A DNA stretch of 10,539 nucleotides from Thermacetogenium sp. UBA5472 (GCA_002426495.1 DIQC01000090.1:1-10539), one strand, 5' to 3'; numbered from the stretch's first letter, positions 1 to 7,226 are shown. Notes: a model not told the origin generated them from the sequence alone. Program-made: numbers and translations.

Positions 1-1
1 T

Positions 2-856
2 ATCAGTATCTGTTCTCCTTTTAATATAGCGGCAATGACCACAGGCGAGATATGCGGATATCTGGTCAGACCGCACTGGGGACACACCTTGGCCCTCTCG
101 GCTGCCAATGTTTCCGTCTTTGTTCCGGCCGCTGAGATGGCCGGTTGCGATATTTGCCGCCTGACCGTTCCAGGTGATGGCACTATGGATATTGATTGGA
201 ATATCCATCTCGCACCCTGGTGGATCCGCACCGTTCGTAATCTCGCGAAGTATATCCACATCAACTTCTACATGGAGACCCCAACTTTCGCCTCTAAAGA
301 AAAGGCTCTGGAGTATGGCTCATCCTACATGTACAACGGCGCCGACTCCCTGCTCCCCATGGGTGTCAGTAACGAGACCCTAAGGTTCATGGCTGATAAC
401 CATCTGGTGGTCTTCGGTCATGTGGGCGCGTTGTCCTGCTGGCAGACCGCCGCACAGGGCGGCTACAAGCGTCTGGGCAAGATCGCTGAGGACGCCATGA
501 AGGTCTTCCGCAAGGCTTATGAGTATCAGGAGAACGGCATGATGGCTATGACAATCGAGTTGACACCGATCGAAGTCACCAACGCCATTGCAAAGAAGCT
601 GCGTGTGCCCGTGATTTCTATCGCCGCAGGCGGTGCCGCCGATGGCTCCGAGATGGTTGACCTCGACACCTTCAATATGATGCCCAATCCGGCTTCTCAT
701 GTCAAGGCTTATGCTGATTTCTTCCCGTGGGCAGTTGAAGCATATTCTAATTGGGCAGAAGATGTTCGCAGCAACGCATATCCTGAGGATAAGCATGGCT
801 TCCACATGGAAGAGAAGGGAATCGAGAAGTTCTTGGATGCGATCGAAAAGTTCTAA
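2..856 (+). CDS. PanB-like (ketopantoate hydroxymethyltransferase / PEP mutase superfamily) barrel protein, 5' partial
   Basis: The frame is open to the left edge of the window and the ATG at 35 has no ribosome binding site, so the gene starts outside. Numbered from that ATG, segments resemble PanB: NGADSLLPMG (101-110), GHVG with a histidine at 129, GGYKRLGK (142-149), MTIELTP with a glutamate at 175, AGGAADG (198-204) and HVKAYADFF (222-230). In PanB the equivalent histidine and glutamate are active-site residues. However, the lysine and glutamate of the PanB 'VKLEGG' strand appear replaced (SLLPMG), and the 'VADLPF' metal aspartate region reads INFYMETPTF. It may therefore catalyse a different C-C bond reaction on an oxoacid rather than make ketopantoate. 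The gene is visibly richer in G and C, with more C- or G-ending codons, than the operon downstream. No other pantothenate gene is present. The family is fairly sure; the reaction is unknown. Confidence 0.75.
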   Translation: MSICSPFNIAAMTTGEICGYLVRPHWGHTLALSAANVSVFVPAAEMAGCDICRLTVPGDGTMDIDWNIHLAPWWIRTVRNLAKYIHINFYMETPTFASKEKALEYGSSYMYNGADSLLPMGVSNETLRFMADNHLVVFGHVGALSCWQTAAQGGYKRLGKIAEDAMKVFRKAYEYQENGMMAMTIELTPIEVTNAIAKKLRVPVISIAAGGAADGSEMVDLDTFNMMPNPASHVKAYADFFPWAVEAYSNWAEDVRSNAYPEDKHGFHMEEKGIEKFLDAIEKF

Positions 857-1119
857 AATTTCTCTCTTCGTAAAATACTTTTAGATATTTTTTCCTAAGG
901 GGTCCAATCAGGAGAAAGGGCATACAACATGGGTGTGGCATGGGGACGTTTCGTTTGCCACATCACCCAGCATGCCGGATCCTCCATAATACCGATAAAA
1001 AGGGGCATTCCTGTCTGAAGATCCGTGATGCCGTAGAGAAAGCCTGTCCAATGTGAACTGTTTGTTTGATTTCCCTTTGCTTCTCCAATCATAAAATATT
1101 AACTTATATGCAGGAAAAG
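857..1119. other. Gap without a convincing gene
   Basis: No protein with a ribosome binding site or recognisable family is seen here. The minus strand has a 65-codon open frame (895-1092) that I could not match to anything. An imperfect inverted repeat lies at 931-940 and 956-968 (TGTGGCA against TGCCACA, 7 bp perfect, plus GGGTG against CACCC). Base composition changes from the GC-richer style of the upstream gene to AT-rich at about 1090, which suggests the upstream gene and the operon are separate modules. Confidence 0.5.
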
Positions 1120-1147
1120 TTAAAAGATTGTTGAATCAGTGTATATT
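1120..1147 (+). promoter_or_regulatory. Possible sigma-A-type promoter of the transporter operon
   Basis: A -10-like TATATT lies at 1142-1147, with a weak -35-like TTAAAA at 1120-1125 and a 16-base spacer. Transcription would start near 1154, about 20 bases before the riboswitch P1 stem, which is where it has to start for the riboswitch to be transcribed. An alternative -35 TTGAAT at 1131-1136 has no good -10 partner. This is supported mainly by position. Confidence 0.35.
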
Positions 1148-1172
1148 AACCAAATTATTGTACCTAAAAAAC

Positions 1173-1270
1173 GTTATCCGAGTCTTGTGACCTACTGCCT
1201 GTAGGTTATGGCGCAGGACCGGTAGGGTATAACTGGAAACGGTTATGCCTCCCAATGTGAAAAGGATAAC
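1173..1270 (+). promoter_or_regulatory. Moco (molybdenum cofactor) type riboswitch aptamer
   Basis: Four stems can be drawn by hand. P1 pairs GTTATCC 1173-1179 with GGATAAC 1264-1270. The next stem pairs GTCTTG 1182-1187 with CAGGAC 1214-1219 and is capped by a hairpin of 1189-1195 with 1201-1207. Another hairpin pairs 1229-1235 with 1240-1246 around a GAAA tetraloop at 1236-1239. The joining segments CCGAGTC (1178-1184), GGCGCAGGACCGGTAGGG (1210-1227), CCTCCCAA (1248-1255) and GAAAAGG (1259-1265) agree with the conserved blocks I remember for the Moco RNA motif found before moa, mod and molybdoenzyme genes. The capping hairpin is, as I recall, the element proposed to separate molybdenum-cofactor from tungsten-cofactor versions. 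It would control the nine-gene operon from 1346. A covariance-model search was not possible. Confidence 0.8.
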
Positions 1271-1295
1271 CCATATCGATTTTAATTATAAAGAG

Positions 1296-1331
1296 TCGAT
1301 CAGTTGTCATTTCACACTGGTCGATTTTTTT
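1296..1331 (+). terminator. Intrinsic terminator in the riboswitch expression platform
   Basis: TCGATCAG at 1296-1303 pairs with CTGGTCGA at 1317-1324 (8 bp with one G-U) and is followed directly by seven T at 1325-1331. It ends three bases before the purine-rich ribosome binding site of the first gene. An alternative pairing of ATCGA 1275-1279 with TCGAT 1296-1300 would take up the left arm and so act as antiterminator. Premature termination is therefore the likely output of the aptamer upstream. Confidence 0.8.
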
Positions 1332-1345
1332 ATGGGGGAAGTTTA

Positions 1346-2173
1346 ATGGAAGCTCTGAATGTTGAAAAACTGACATTTTATTATGGTACTAGGTGTGTAT
1401 TAGATGAAGTTTCTTTTTCTGTATCCAGCGGCCTAATCTGTGGTTTGCTTGGGCCCAATGGATCAGGAAAAACAACATTACTAAAGTGTATTAATGGGAT
1501 TTATAAACCTGCAACAGGATGTGTAAAAGTCAATAATGTACCTCTAGATCAATCGGACAGACAAGAAATAGCCAGAAAAATGAGTGTTGTTCCCCAACAA
1601 ACAAATTCAGTTTTTGCTTTTAAAGTTGCAGATATGGTGGTAATGGGCAGGTCTCCCACATTTGAGATATGGCAGGCGCCCTCTCCGTCAGACCGTGTCG
1701 ATGCGATCAAACTTCTCAAGGATTTAGGAGTCGGTCACCTAGCAGAACGCCATTTCAATGAGATCAGTGGGGGGGAACGGCAGTTGGTGCTTCTTGCTAG
1801 GGCAATCTTTCAGAATACACAGATCATGTTGTTAGATGAGCCGACCAGCCATCTTGATCTGAAAAACCAGGTCAAAATCATTGAGCTCGTCAAAAGTGTC
1901 ACGGTAGAGAGGGGAATTACAACGATCATGACTCTGCATGATCCAAACCTGGCTTTATATAACTGCGATGAAGTAGTTCTGCTGAAAAACGGTCGTATAG
2001 CAGGCATAGGAAAAACAGATCAGGTGCTTATCGATGAAAATTTGAGTAATATTTACGAACTGAATGTGAATGTGGAGGTGACACAGCGGGGGAAAAAAGT
2101 AATTATTCCGGAGTGTTGGCAGGAAAATAACGCATATCAAGAAAGGAGTTTGATTCATGAAAAAGTACAATAA
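1346..2173 (+). CDS. ABC importer ATPase 1 (FecE/BtuD/MolC type)
   Basis: This is a cytoplasmic ATPase of 275 residues that would power the permease encoded at 3295. All ABC motifs are present: Walker A GPNGSGKT (36-43), Q-loop VPQQ (82-85), signature SGGERQ (141-146), Walker B IMLLDEP (160-166), D-loop SHLD (168-171) and the switch histidine 198 in TLHDPN. These match the family that energises siderophore, heme, cobalamin and MolBCA-type molybdate importers. The ATG at 1346 follows GGGGGAAG (1334-1341) with good spacing. An upstream in-frame TTG at 1304 lies inside the terminator hairpin and is not a credible start. The last 17 bases overlap the next gene. As first gene after the Moco-type riboswitch, its substrate is inferred to be molybdate or tungstate; from the protein alone it could equally be annotated as an iron-siderophore ATPase. 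Confidence 0.9.
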   Translation: MEALNVEKLTFYYGTRCVLDEVSFSVSSGLICGLLGPNGSGKTTLLKCINGIYKPATGCVKVNNVPLDQSDRQEIARKMSVVPQQTNSVFAFKVADMVVMGRSPTFEIWQAPSPSDRVDAIKLLKDLGVGHLAERHFNEISGGERQLVLLARAIFQNTQIMLLDEPTSHLDLKNQVKIIELVKSVTVERGITTIMTLHDPNLALYNCDEVVLLKNGRIAGIGKTDQVLIDENLSNIYELNVNVEVTQRGKKVIIPECWQENNAYQERSLIHEKVQ

Positions 2174-3230
2174 GTTCATTGTATTAATGTTAGCCATAGT
2201 ACTCTGTTTTTCATTAATGTGTACCGGATGTTCAAATAATACAGAAACATCAGCATCTGGTGATGAGCCAGAGAAAATTACTGTTGTTGACGGTTTAGGA
2301 AGGGAAATAACCCTTGAGAAAACACCGGAAAGAATATTAACTAGTTATGGTATTGCTACTCAGATGGTGTTTACACTTGGTGCACAGGATCGTTTGGTAG
2401 GTATAGATTCTCCTTCATTAACAAATAAATTTTTAATTAGTCTTGATCCTGATATTCCGAATATGGCCACACCAGGAAGTCCCGCAGAGTTCAATGTGGA
2501 AGAAGGAATTGCTTTAAATCCTGACATTATTTTAGTACCAGGACGTAATCAACAATTGGTTGAGACACTGGAGGAAAAAGGGCTCAATGTTTTCGGAGTG
2601 GTGGCTGAAGATTTAGATCAGCTTAAAGATACTGTGCAGCAATTAGGAAAAGCCTTGGGACAAGAAGAGCAGGCTGAAGAATATGTCAAATACTATGATA
2701 ATGTCATCAAAGAGGTTGAAGAAAAAACAGCTTCTCTAAGTGATGGGGATAAGCCTACAGTCTATTTAGCAGGTCCTATGGGGCTACTTTCTACTTGTTC
2801 ACAGGATATGTACCAAAATGACCTGATCACGCTGGCAGGAGGCAAAAACGCTGCAGGTGAACTGACAGGTGGCTGGGTTGATATTTCTCCGGAACAGCTG
2901 ATTGAGTGGAATCCTGATGTTATTGTAATTGTACAGTACACAACAAATATTACCCCAGAGGATGTATTAACTGACAGCCGTTATCAGGGTATTAATGCAG
3001 TGAAGAATAAGCAGGTCTTCTGGTTTCCTTCAAACCTGAGCCCTTGGGATTATCCTTCACCAGAGGCTGCTGTGGGTATTCTATGGACTGCACAAAAGCT
3101 GCAACCTGATCTCTTCCCAGACCTGGATATGATTGATGAAGCGGACAACTATTTTGAAACCTTTTACGGCAAAACATTTACTGAATTGGGTGGAAGCCTT
3201 ACAAGTAGGGAGTATGTAGAAAAATCCTAA
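2157..3230 (+). CDS. Substrate-binding lipoprotein 1 (periplasmic-binding-protein class III; MolA-like)
   Basis: This is a 357-residue extracellular binding protein. It has a basic start (MKKYNK), a hydrophobic stretch at 7-21 and a lipid-anchor cysteine at 25 (CTGC). The mature part fits the FecB/BtuF/TroA-like binding family: VDGLGREITLEKTPERI (44-60), the helix-strand VFTLGAQDRLVGID (71-84), ALNPDIILV (119-127), and the second lobe from about 200 with DISPEQLIEWNPDVIVI (242-258). The segment PWDYPSPEA (296-304) recurs in the second binding protein of this operon. It resembles, from memory, MolA-like proteins of anaerobes, which bind molybdate or tungstate. The ribosome binding site AGGAG (2144-2148) precedes the ATG and the gene overlaps the ATPase gene by 17 bases. 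Oxyanion specificity is inferred from the riboswitch rather than from identified ligand residues. Confidence 0.85.
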   Translation: MKKYNKFIVLMLAIVLCFSLMCTGCSNNTETSASGDEPEKITVVDGLGREITLEKTPERILTSYGIATQMVFTLGAQDRLVGIDSPSLTNKFLISLDPDIPNMATPGSPAEFNVEEGIALNPDIILVPGRNQQLVETLEEKGLNVFGVVAEDLDQLKDTVQQLGKALGQEEQAEEYVKYYDNVIKEVEEKTASLSDGDKPTVYLAGPMGLLSTCSQDMYQNDLITLAGGKNAAGELTGGWVDISPEQLIEWNPDVIVIVQYTTNITPEDVLTDSRYQGINAVKNKQVFWFPSNLSPWDYPSPEAAVGILWTAQKLQPDLFPDLDMIDEADNYFETFYGKTFTELGGSLTSREYVEKS

Positions 3231-3294
3231 GAACACTGACAAATGTCAATAAACATAAGGATTGTTAGTATTGAAAAAACTTGTTGGGGTTAAG

Positions 3295-4308
3295 ATGACT
3301 AAAACATCAGAACAGAAACTGTTTTTGCTTGTAATAATATTATTATTGGCTGCATTTTTGTTTTCCTTGACCGTTGGAAGGTATGGGCTGGGTTGGTTTA
3401 ATATTTTGGAAGTGATTAAATTAAAAATAACTGACCAATCCATCCCAGACCATCTAACTTCAGATGATATTGTTTTTTGGTCAGTGAGGCTGCCCAGACT
3501 TTTGATGGCTCTTTTTGTTGGATCTGCTTTGGCAGTTTCGGGAACAGTTTTTCAGGGTTTATTTAGAAACCCTCTTGTATCACCAGATATACTCGGAGTG
3601 TCAGCCGGTGCCAGTTTTGGTGCCGGCATGGCTATCCTTCTTGTAGGAAATTCGGCATTTGCAATCCAAATATCTGCTTTTGGTTTTGGCCTGGTAGCTG
3701 TGGTATTAGCCTATCAATTAGCCAGGCACTGCCGAACAGATACCATTACCGTGCTTGTTCTCGCAGGAGTTATAGTCTCCGCCTTATTTACTGCAGGATT
3801 ATCCTTTCTTAAATATGTTGCAGACCCTTATGAAGAACTACCGGCTTTAGTCTTCTGGACCATGGGAGGTTTTAGCACAATCGCCTGGAAAGATGTTGCT
3901 ATGACAGTACCGGTGGTTTTGATTGGAATATTAATTTTGTATCTGCTGAGATGGAAACTGGATATTATGGCCTTAGGTGATGAAGAAGCGTTGTCTCTAG
4001 GGGTAAAAGTCAATAAAATGAGGCTTATCTATATTGCTATAGCTACCTTAATAGTTGCTTCTTCTGTTGCCACCTGTGGAACCATTGGGTGGGTAGGATT
4101 AGTGGTGCCTCATATGGCTCGATTAATAATTGGGCCGGGCCATAATCACTTGCTTCCCTTTGCAGCAATTTTAGGGGCTGTCTTCATTATTTTGATGGAT
4201 ACCCTGGCAAGAACAATCAGCGGTGGTGAAATACCTATAGGGATCATTACTTCATTTATTGGCGCACCCTTTTTGGGTTATCTCCTGTGGAAACAGGGGA
4301 AAGATTAA
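3295..4308 (+). CDS. ABC importer permease 1 (FecCD/BtuC/MolB type)
   Basis: This is a membrane permease of 337 residues with the hydrophobic profile of the ten-helix BtuC fold. Family hallmarks are FWSVRLPRLLMA (61-72), FRNPLVSPDILGVSAGA (90-106), GDEEALSLGV (228-237; the cytoplasmic coupling region before GWVGLVVPHMAR at 265-276) and the C-terminal GGEIPIGIITSF (310-321). It should form a dimer that docks ATPase 1 and binding lipoprotein 1. I chose ATG 3295, which has GGGG at 3286-3289. In-frame TTG codons at 3262 and 3271 could add 8 to 11 residues; AAGG at 3257-3260 is too close to the first and rather far from the second. The gap from the binding-protein gene is about 64 bases and holds no clear terminator. 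Confidence 0.88.
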   Translation: MTKTSEQKLFLLVIILLLAAFLFSLTVGRYGLGWFNILEVIKLKITDQSIPDHLTSDDIVFWSVRLPRLLMALFVGSALAVSGTVFQGLFRNPLVSPDILGVSAGASFGAGMAILLVGNSAFAIQISAFGFGLVAVVLAYQLARHCRTDTITVLVLAGVIVSALFTAGLSFLKYVADPYEELPALVFWTMGGFSTIAWKDVAMTVPVVLIGILILYLLRWKLDIMALGDEEALSLGVKVNKMRLIYIAIATLIVASSVATCGTIGWVGLVVPHMARLIIGPGHNHLLPFAAILGAVFIILMDTLARTISGGEIPIGIITSFIGAPFLGYLLWKQGKD

Positions 4309-4346
4309 CGTTCGGCTTTTTATTTTCTGAGAAAGGGAGAATAGAA

Positions 4347-5390
4347 ATGAAGAAGAAGTTACTAAAACCTTTGTTGTGTATGCTGGCCATGGTTCTTATT
4401 TTAACGCTGCTGACATCCTGTAGTAATGACCGCAGCAGTTCGGGAACCGATAAGAATGTTATTGTCGATCAACTAGGAAGAACTGTAGAGTATCCAGATA
4501 AAGTTGAAAAGGTCTCCGCTGGTCATATATATGCAGGGAAGATGCTTTTTGCTATGGGGCAAAAGGAAAAAATAGCTTATCAGCTGCAGATCGGCGCTGA
4601 TACAGAAGCTTTGGCAAAAGTCGATGAGTTTTATGGTTCTCTCCCTACTGTGCTCAGTGCCCCAAATGGTGTGGACAGCCCTGAAGGCTTATTAGCTCTG
4701 GGTGTAGATGTTGTTTTTACTGATGCCGGCAAAGGGGAAGAGGAAGCAGCAGTGTTTCAAAATGCCGGCATTCCGGCAATAGCGGTCAGCGGTGAAACCT
4801 TTGATGAGGTGTACGAAACAGCCAGAATTATGGGTGACGTACTTGATTGCCCTGAAAGAACCCAGGAAGTGATCGATTTTATCGAGGATCTTCGCAATAT
4901 GGTTTCCAGCCGGGTAAAAGATATCTCTGATGATGAAAAACCTGTTGTGATGGTCTGCGGCTCTGGTGGTGTTTATACCGCCGCAACAGCAGATATGTTT
5001 CAACATCAGATGGTGGAAACTGCAGGTGGAATTAATGCCGGAGCAAACTTAAATGGCAAATGGGCCAATGTCAGCGCCGAGGATATTATTCTCTGGGATC
5101 CTGATTACATTGTTCTTGGGTCTAGCTTTGGTGTAGATGATGTTGAAAGTGTTTTAACTGATCCTGCATTACAGACTGTGACAGCGATTAAAAACAAGGA
5201 TGTATATATTTTCCCTTCCACTTTAGGTTGGTGGGATTTTCCTTTGCCTCAATCTGTTTTAGGGATCATTTGGACTGCCAAGACCATTCATCCTGATCAA
5301 TTTACTGATATTAATATGCTGGAAATGGCGGACAGTGTATATGAATTTATATATGGCTATACATATTCTGAACTAGGTGGTGTCTTGTGA
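4347..5390 (+). CDS. Substrate-binding lipoprotein 2 (periplasmic-binding-protein class III; MolA-like)
   Basis: This is a second extracellular binding protein, 347 residues, paralogous to the one at 2157 but clearly diverged. It has a signal peptide MKKKLLKPLL followed by hydrophobic residues and a good lipobox LTSC (22-25, cysteine 25). The mature protein begins like the family with VDQLGRTVEYPDKVEKV (40-56). It has ALGVDVVFTDAG (117-128) in the first lobe and SAEDIILWDPDYIVLG (243-258) in the second. WWDFPLPQ (295-302) followed by SVLGIIWTAKTIHPDQF corresponds to PWDYPSPEA plus AVGILWTAQKLQPDLF of paralogue 1, the strongest local similarity between them. The ATG at 4347 has AAGGGAGA at 4333-4340; a longer in-frame start at 4287 would bury the signal peptide and overlap the permease gene. 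Its stop codon overlaps the GTG of the next permease gene, consistent with coupled translation. Confidence 0.85.
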   Translation: MKKKLLKPLLCMLAMVLILTLLTSCSNDRSSSGTDKNVIVDQLGRTVEYPDKVEKVSAGHIYAGKMLFAMGQKEKIAYQLQIGADTEALAKVDEFYGSLPTVLSAPNGVDSPEGLLALGVDVVFTDAGKGEEEAAVFQNAGIPAIAVSGETFDEVYETARIMGDVLDCPERTQEVIDFIEDLRNMVSSRVKDISDDEKPVVMVCGSGGVYTAATADMFQHQMVETAGGINAGANLNGKWANVSAEDIILWDPDYIVLGSSFGVDDVESVLTDPALQTVTAIKNKDVYIFPSTLGWWDFPLPQSVLGIIWTAKTIHPDQFTDINMLEMADSVYEFIYGYTYSELGGVL

Positions 5391-6445
5391 TCACTGCAGG
5401 GGATAGCACTGCAGTAAAGCGTGGCAGGCGGCTGTGGCCAATTCTTACATTTACTTTATTGATCTTAATTGCGTTTTTCTTTCTTTCTCTTAATATCGGC
5501 AAAGTTAGTGTTACTTTTACCGATATGATCGCTATTTTATTAAAAAAAATGAATCTAGGGCAGGGGTTTTCTGCAGATATTGTTGCCCAAAAACAGACAG
5601 TTTTTTGGAATGTGCGTTTGCCCCGGTCTATTCTAGCCTGTGCAGTGGGTGCAGCTCTTTCAGTTGCCGGTGCTGTTATGCAAACACTCTACAGAAACCC
5701 CCTGGCTTCTCCTGATGTTATCGGAGTAACCCAGGCAGCCAATTTAGGTGCAGGGCTTGCCATCTTCTTTTTTGCCGGCAGTACCGTACTGGTGGAAGGT
5801 TTTTCTTTCTGCTTCGGGGTGATGGCCTTACTCTTGACCTTTACCATCGTTTCCCGTTTGCCTGGTAGCAGTGTTACTGTATTGGTTCTGGTCGGTGTGA
5901 TTATCAGTGCACTCTTTCAGGCAGGTCTGACTTTGCTGCTGTATATGTCAGATCCCTATAGTGATATGCTGCGGATAAATTACTGGTTGATGGGAGCTTT
6001 TAATACTGCTAACTGGAATAATGTTGCTGTTGTTGTTCCACTGGTTAGTGTGGGTATCTTTTTTCTAATTCTGTTCAGCTGGCGTTTAAATATAATGGGG
6101 CAGACTGATGATGAAATCAAAGCACTGGGAATAAATCTGTCATTATGGCGTTTTATTTATATTCTGTTTGTGGCCTTGATTGTATCAGTTTCCACTGCTG
6201 CTGTTGGGAACATTGCTTGGGTAGGGTTGATTATTCCCCATATAGCCCGTTCTATTATTGGTTCCAATCAAAAACAGGTTGTTCCTTATGCGGCAGTTCT
6301 TGGTGCGTTTTTTTTACTGCTGATTGACACTATAGTACGCAATCTGCCTGCTGGTGAAGTGCCTATATCTGTTATTACTTCTTTTATAGCGGCACCTTTT
6401 CTTGGTTGGTTAATTTTTTCTAAACATAAGAGGGGGGTGTGGTGA
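5387..6445 (+). CDS. ABC importer permease 2 (FecCD/BtuC/MolB type)
   Basis: This is a 352-residue polytopic permease paralogous to permease 1. Shared hallmarks are FWNVRLPRSILA (73-84), YRNPLASPDVIGVTQAA (102-118), TDDEIKALGI (240-249), AWVGLIIPHIAR (277-288) and AGEVPISVITSF (322-333). It has a longer basic N-terminus (KRGRR, 11-15) before the first helix. The start is the GTG at 5387, overlapping the TGA of binding protein 2 as GTGA, with AGGTGG a few bases upstream, so translation is probably coupled. It ends at TGA 6443 in the sequence that also carries the ribosome binding site of ATPase 2. Together with binding protein 2 and ATPase 2 it makes a complete second importer. Whether it prefers a different oxyanion from importer 1 cannot be read from the sequence. 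Confidence 0.88.
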   Translation: MITAGDSTAVKRGRRLWPILTFTLLILIAFFFLSLNIGKVSVTFTDMIAILLKKMNLGQGFSADIVAQKQTVFWNVRLPRSILACAVGAALSVAGAVMQTLYRNPLASPDVIGVTQAANLGAGLAIFFFAGSTVLVEGFSFCFGVMALLLTFTIVSRLPGSSVTVLVLVGVIISALFQAGLTLLLYMSDPYSDMLRINYWLMGAFNTANWNNVAVVVPLVSVGIFFLILFSWRLNIMGQTDDEIKALGINLSLWRFIYILFVALIVSVSTAAVGNIAWVGLIIPHIARSIIGSNQKQVVPYAAVLGAFFLLLIDTIVRNLPAGEVPISVITSFIAAPFLGWLIFSKHKRGVW

Positions 6446-6446
6446 A

Positions 6447-7211
6447 ATAATCCGAACAAAAAACCTGGCAGCAGGTTACAACGGCACTGTGGTTTTATCA
6501 GATATAAATATGCATGTAAGCAGAGGCCGAATGTTGGGGCTTTTAGGCAGGAATGGCTGTGGGAAAACCACGCTTTTTCGATGTTTGAATGGTTTACTGC
6601 GCCCTATGCGGGGTAAGGTTTATCTTAAGGATCAGGATATCTCAAAATTAGGATCTGATCAGATTGCCAACTTGATCGCCTTGGTGCCTCAAGGAGCGAG
6701 AACTGTTTTTCCACTGTATGTGATCGACATGATCATGCTGGGTGAGGGCTGCCACCTGAAGGCCTGGGAGTCACCCACCGAGGAATCAGAAAATAAAGCC
6801 AGCTCTATAGCTGCTGAAATCGGTATAGAACATCTTTTGGAAAAGCAGTTTGACCGTCTATCAGGTGGGGAACAGCAGTTGGTTTTAATAGCCAGAGCAC
6901 TCATGCAGTCTGCTCCGATTCTCCTATTGGATGAACCTACCTCTCACCTGGATTTTACCAACCAGCATATGGTGATGAATCTGATACGCAGTCTAGTCTT
7001 TAACAAAGGAGTGACAACTGTTATCACTGCCCATGATCCGAATATAGTGCTCCAGTACTGTGATGATGTGATGATGTTAAAGAACGGTAATATTTTGGCG
7101 GCAGGTGCAGTAGACGAAAACCTTAATAGCAGCAATCTCAGGTTATTGTATGGTGGTGGAATTGCTATAGAGCAGACATCTTCCAGTCAGGTGGTAGTGC
7201 CTGTTAAATAG
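6447..7211 (+). CDS. ABC importer ATPase 2 (FecE/BtuD/MolC type), probable non-canonical ATA start
   Basis: This is a cytoplasmic ATPase of about 254 residues partnering permease 2. Numbered from the ATA at 6447, it has the first strand MIRTKNLAAGY with the A-loop tyrosine at 11. It also has Walker A GRNGCGKT (34-41), Q-loop PQ (81-82), signature LSGGEQQ (138-144), Walker B ILLLDEP (158-164), SHLD (166-169) and switch histidine 196. The first ATG, GTG or TTG in frame is GTG 6489, which would remove strand 1 and the A-loop tyrosine and has no ribosome binding site. GAGGGGGG at 6430-6437 lies nine bases before the ATA codon, and initiation there gives exactly the usual family N-terminus. An ATA start, a +1 shift in the G6 run from the permease frame, or a sequence error for ATG would all fit. 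Function is sure; the start is uncertain. Confidence 0.85.
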   Translation: MIRTKNLAAGYNGTVVLSDINMHVSRGRMLGLLGRNGCGKTTLFRCLNGLLRPMRGKVYLKDQDISKLGSDQIANLIALVPQGARTVFPLYVIDMIMLGEGCHLKAWESPTEESENKASSIAAEIGIEHLLEKQFDRLSGGEQQLVLIARALMQSAPILLLDEPTSHLDFTNQHMVMNLIRSLVFNKGVTTVITAHDPNIVLQYCDDVMMLKNGNILAAGAVDENLNSSNLRLLYGGGIAIEQTSSSQVVVPVK

Positions 7212-7226
7212 AAAGGATTGATTGTT

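Noticed and set aside
380..805. 141-codon minus-strand open frame
   Set aside because: It is the antisense shadow of the GC-richer PanB-like gene; long antisense frames are common in such codon use.
906..923. Similarity of AATCAGGAGA to the start of a cobalamin-riboswitch B12 box
   Set aside because: The second half of the box (ACCTGCC) is absent and no supporting stems are seen; the Moco-type RNA downstream explains the operon leader better.
895..1092. 65-codon minus-strand open frame
   Set aside because: No ribosome binding site, no recognisable family and isolated orientation; not called as a gene.
1304..1345. N-terminal extension of ATPase 1 from TTG 1304
   Set aside because: The codon lies in the loop of the terminator hairpin, and ATG 1346 has a good ribosome binding site and gives the normal family N-terminus.
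4287..4346. N-terminal extension of binding lipoprotein 2
   Set aside because: It would overlap the permease gene and place 20 polar residues before a perfect lipoprotein signal peptide.
4692..5006. 104-codon minus-strand open frame
   Set aside because: It lies antisense inside the well-supported binding lipoprotein 2 gene and has no family or ribosome binding site.
1346..7211. Annotation of the transporters as iron-siderophore or cobalamin systems
   Set aside because: Protein homology alone allows it, but the Moco-type riboswitch and the MolA-like binding proteins favour an Mo/W oxyanion; kept only as the alternative.
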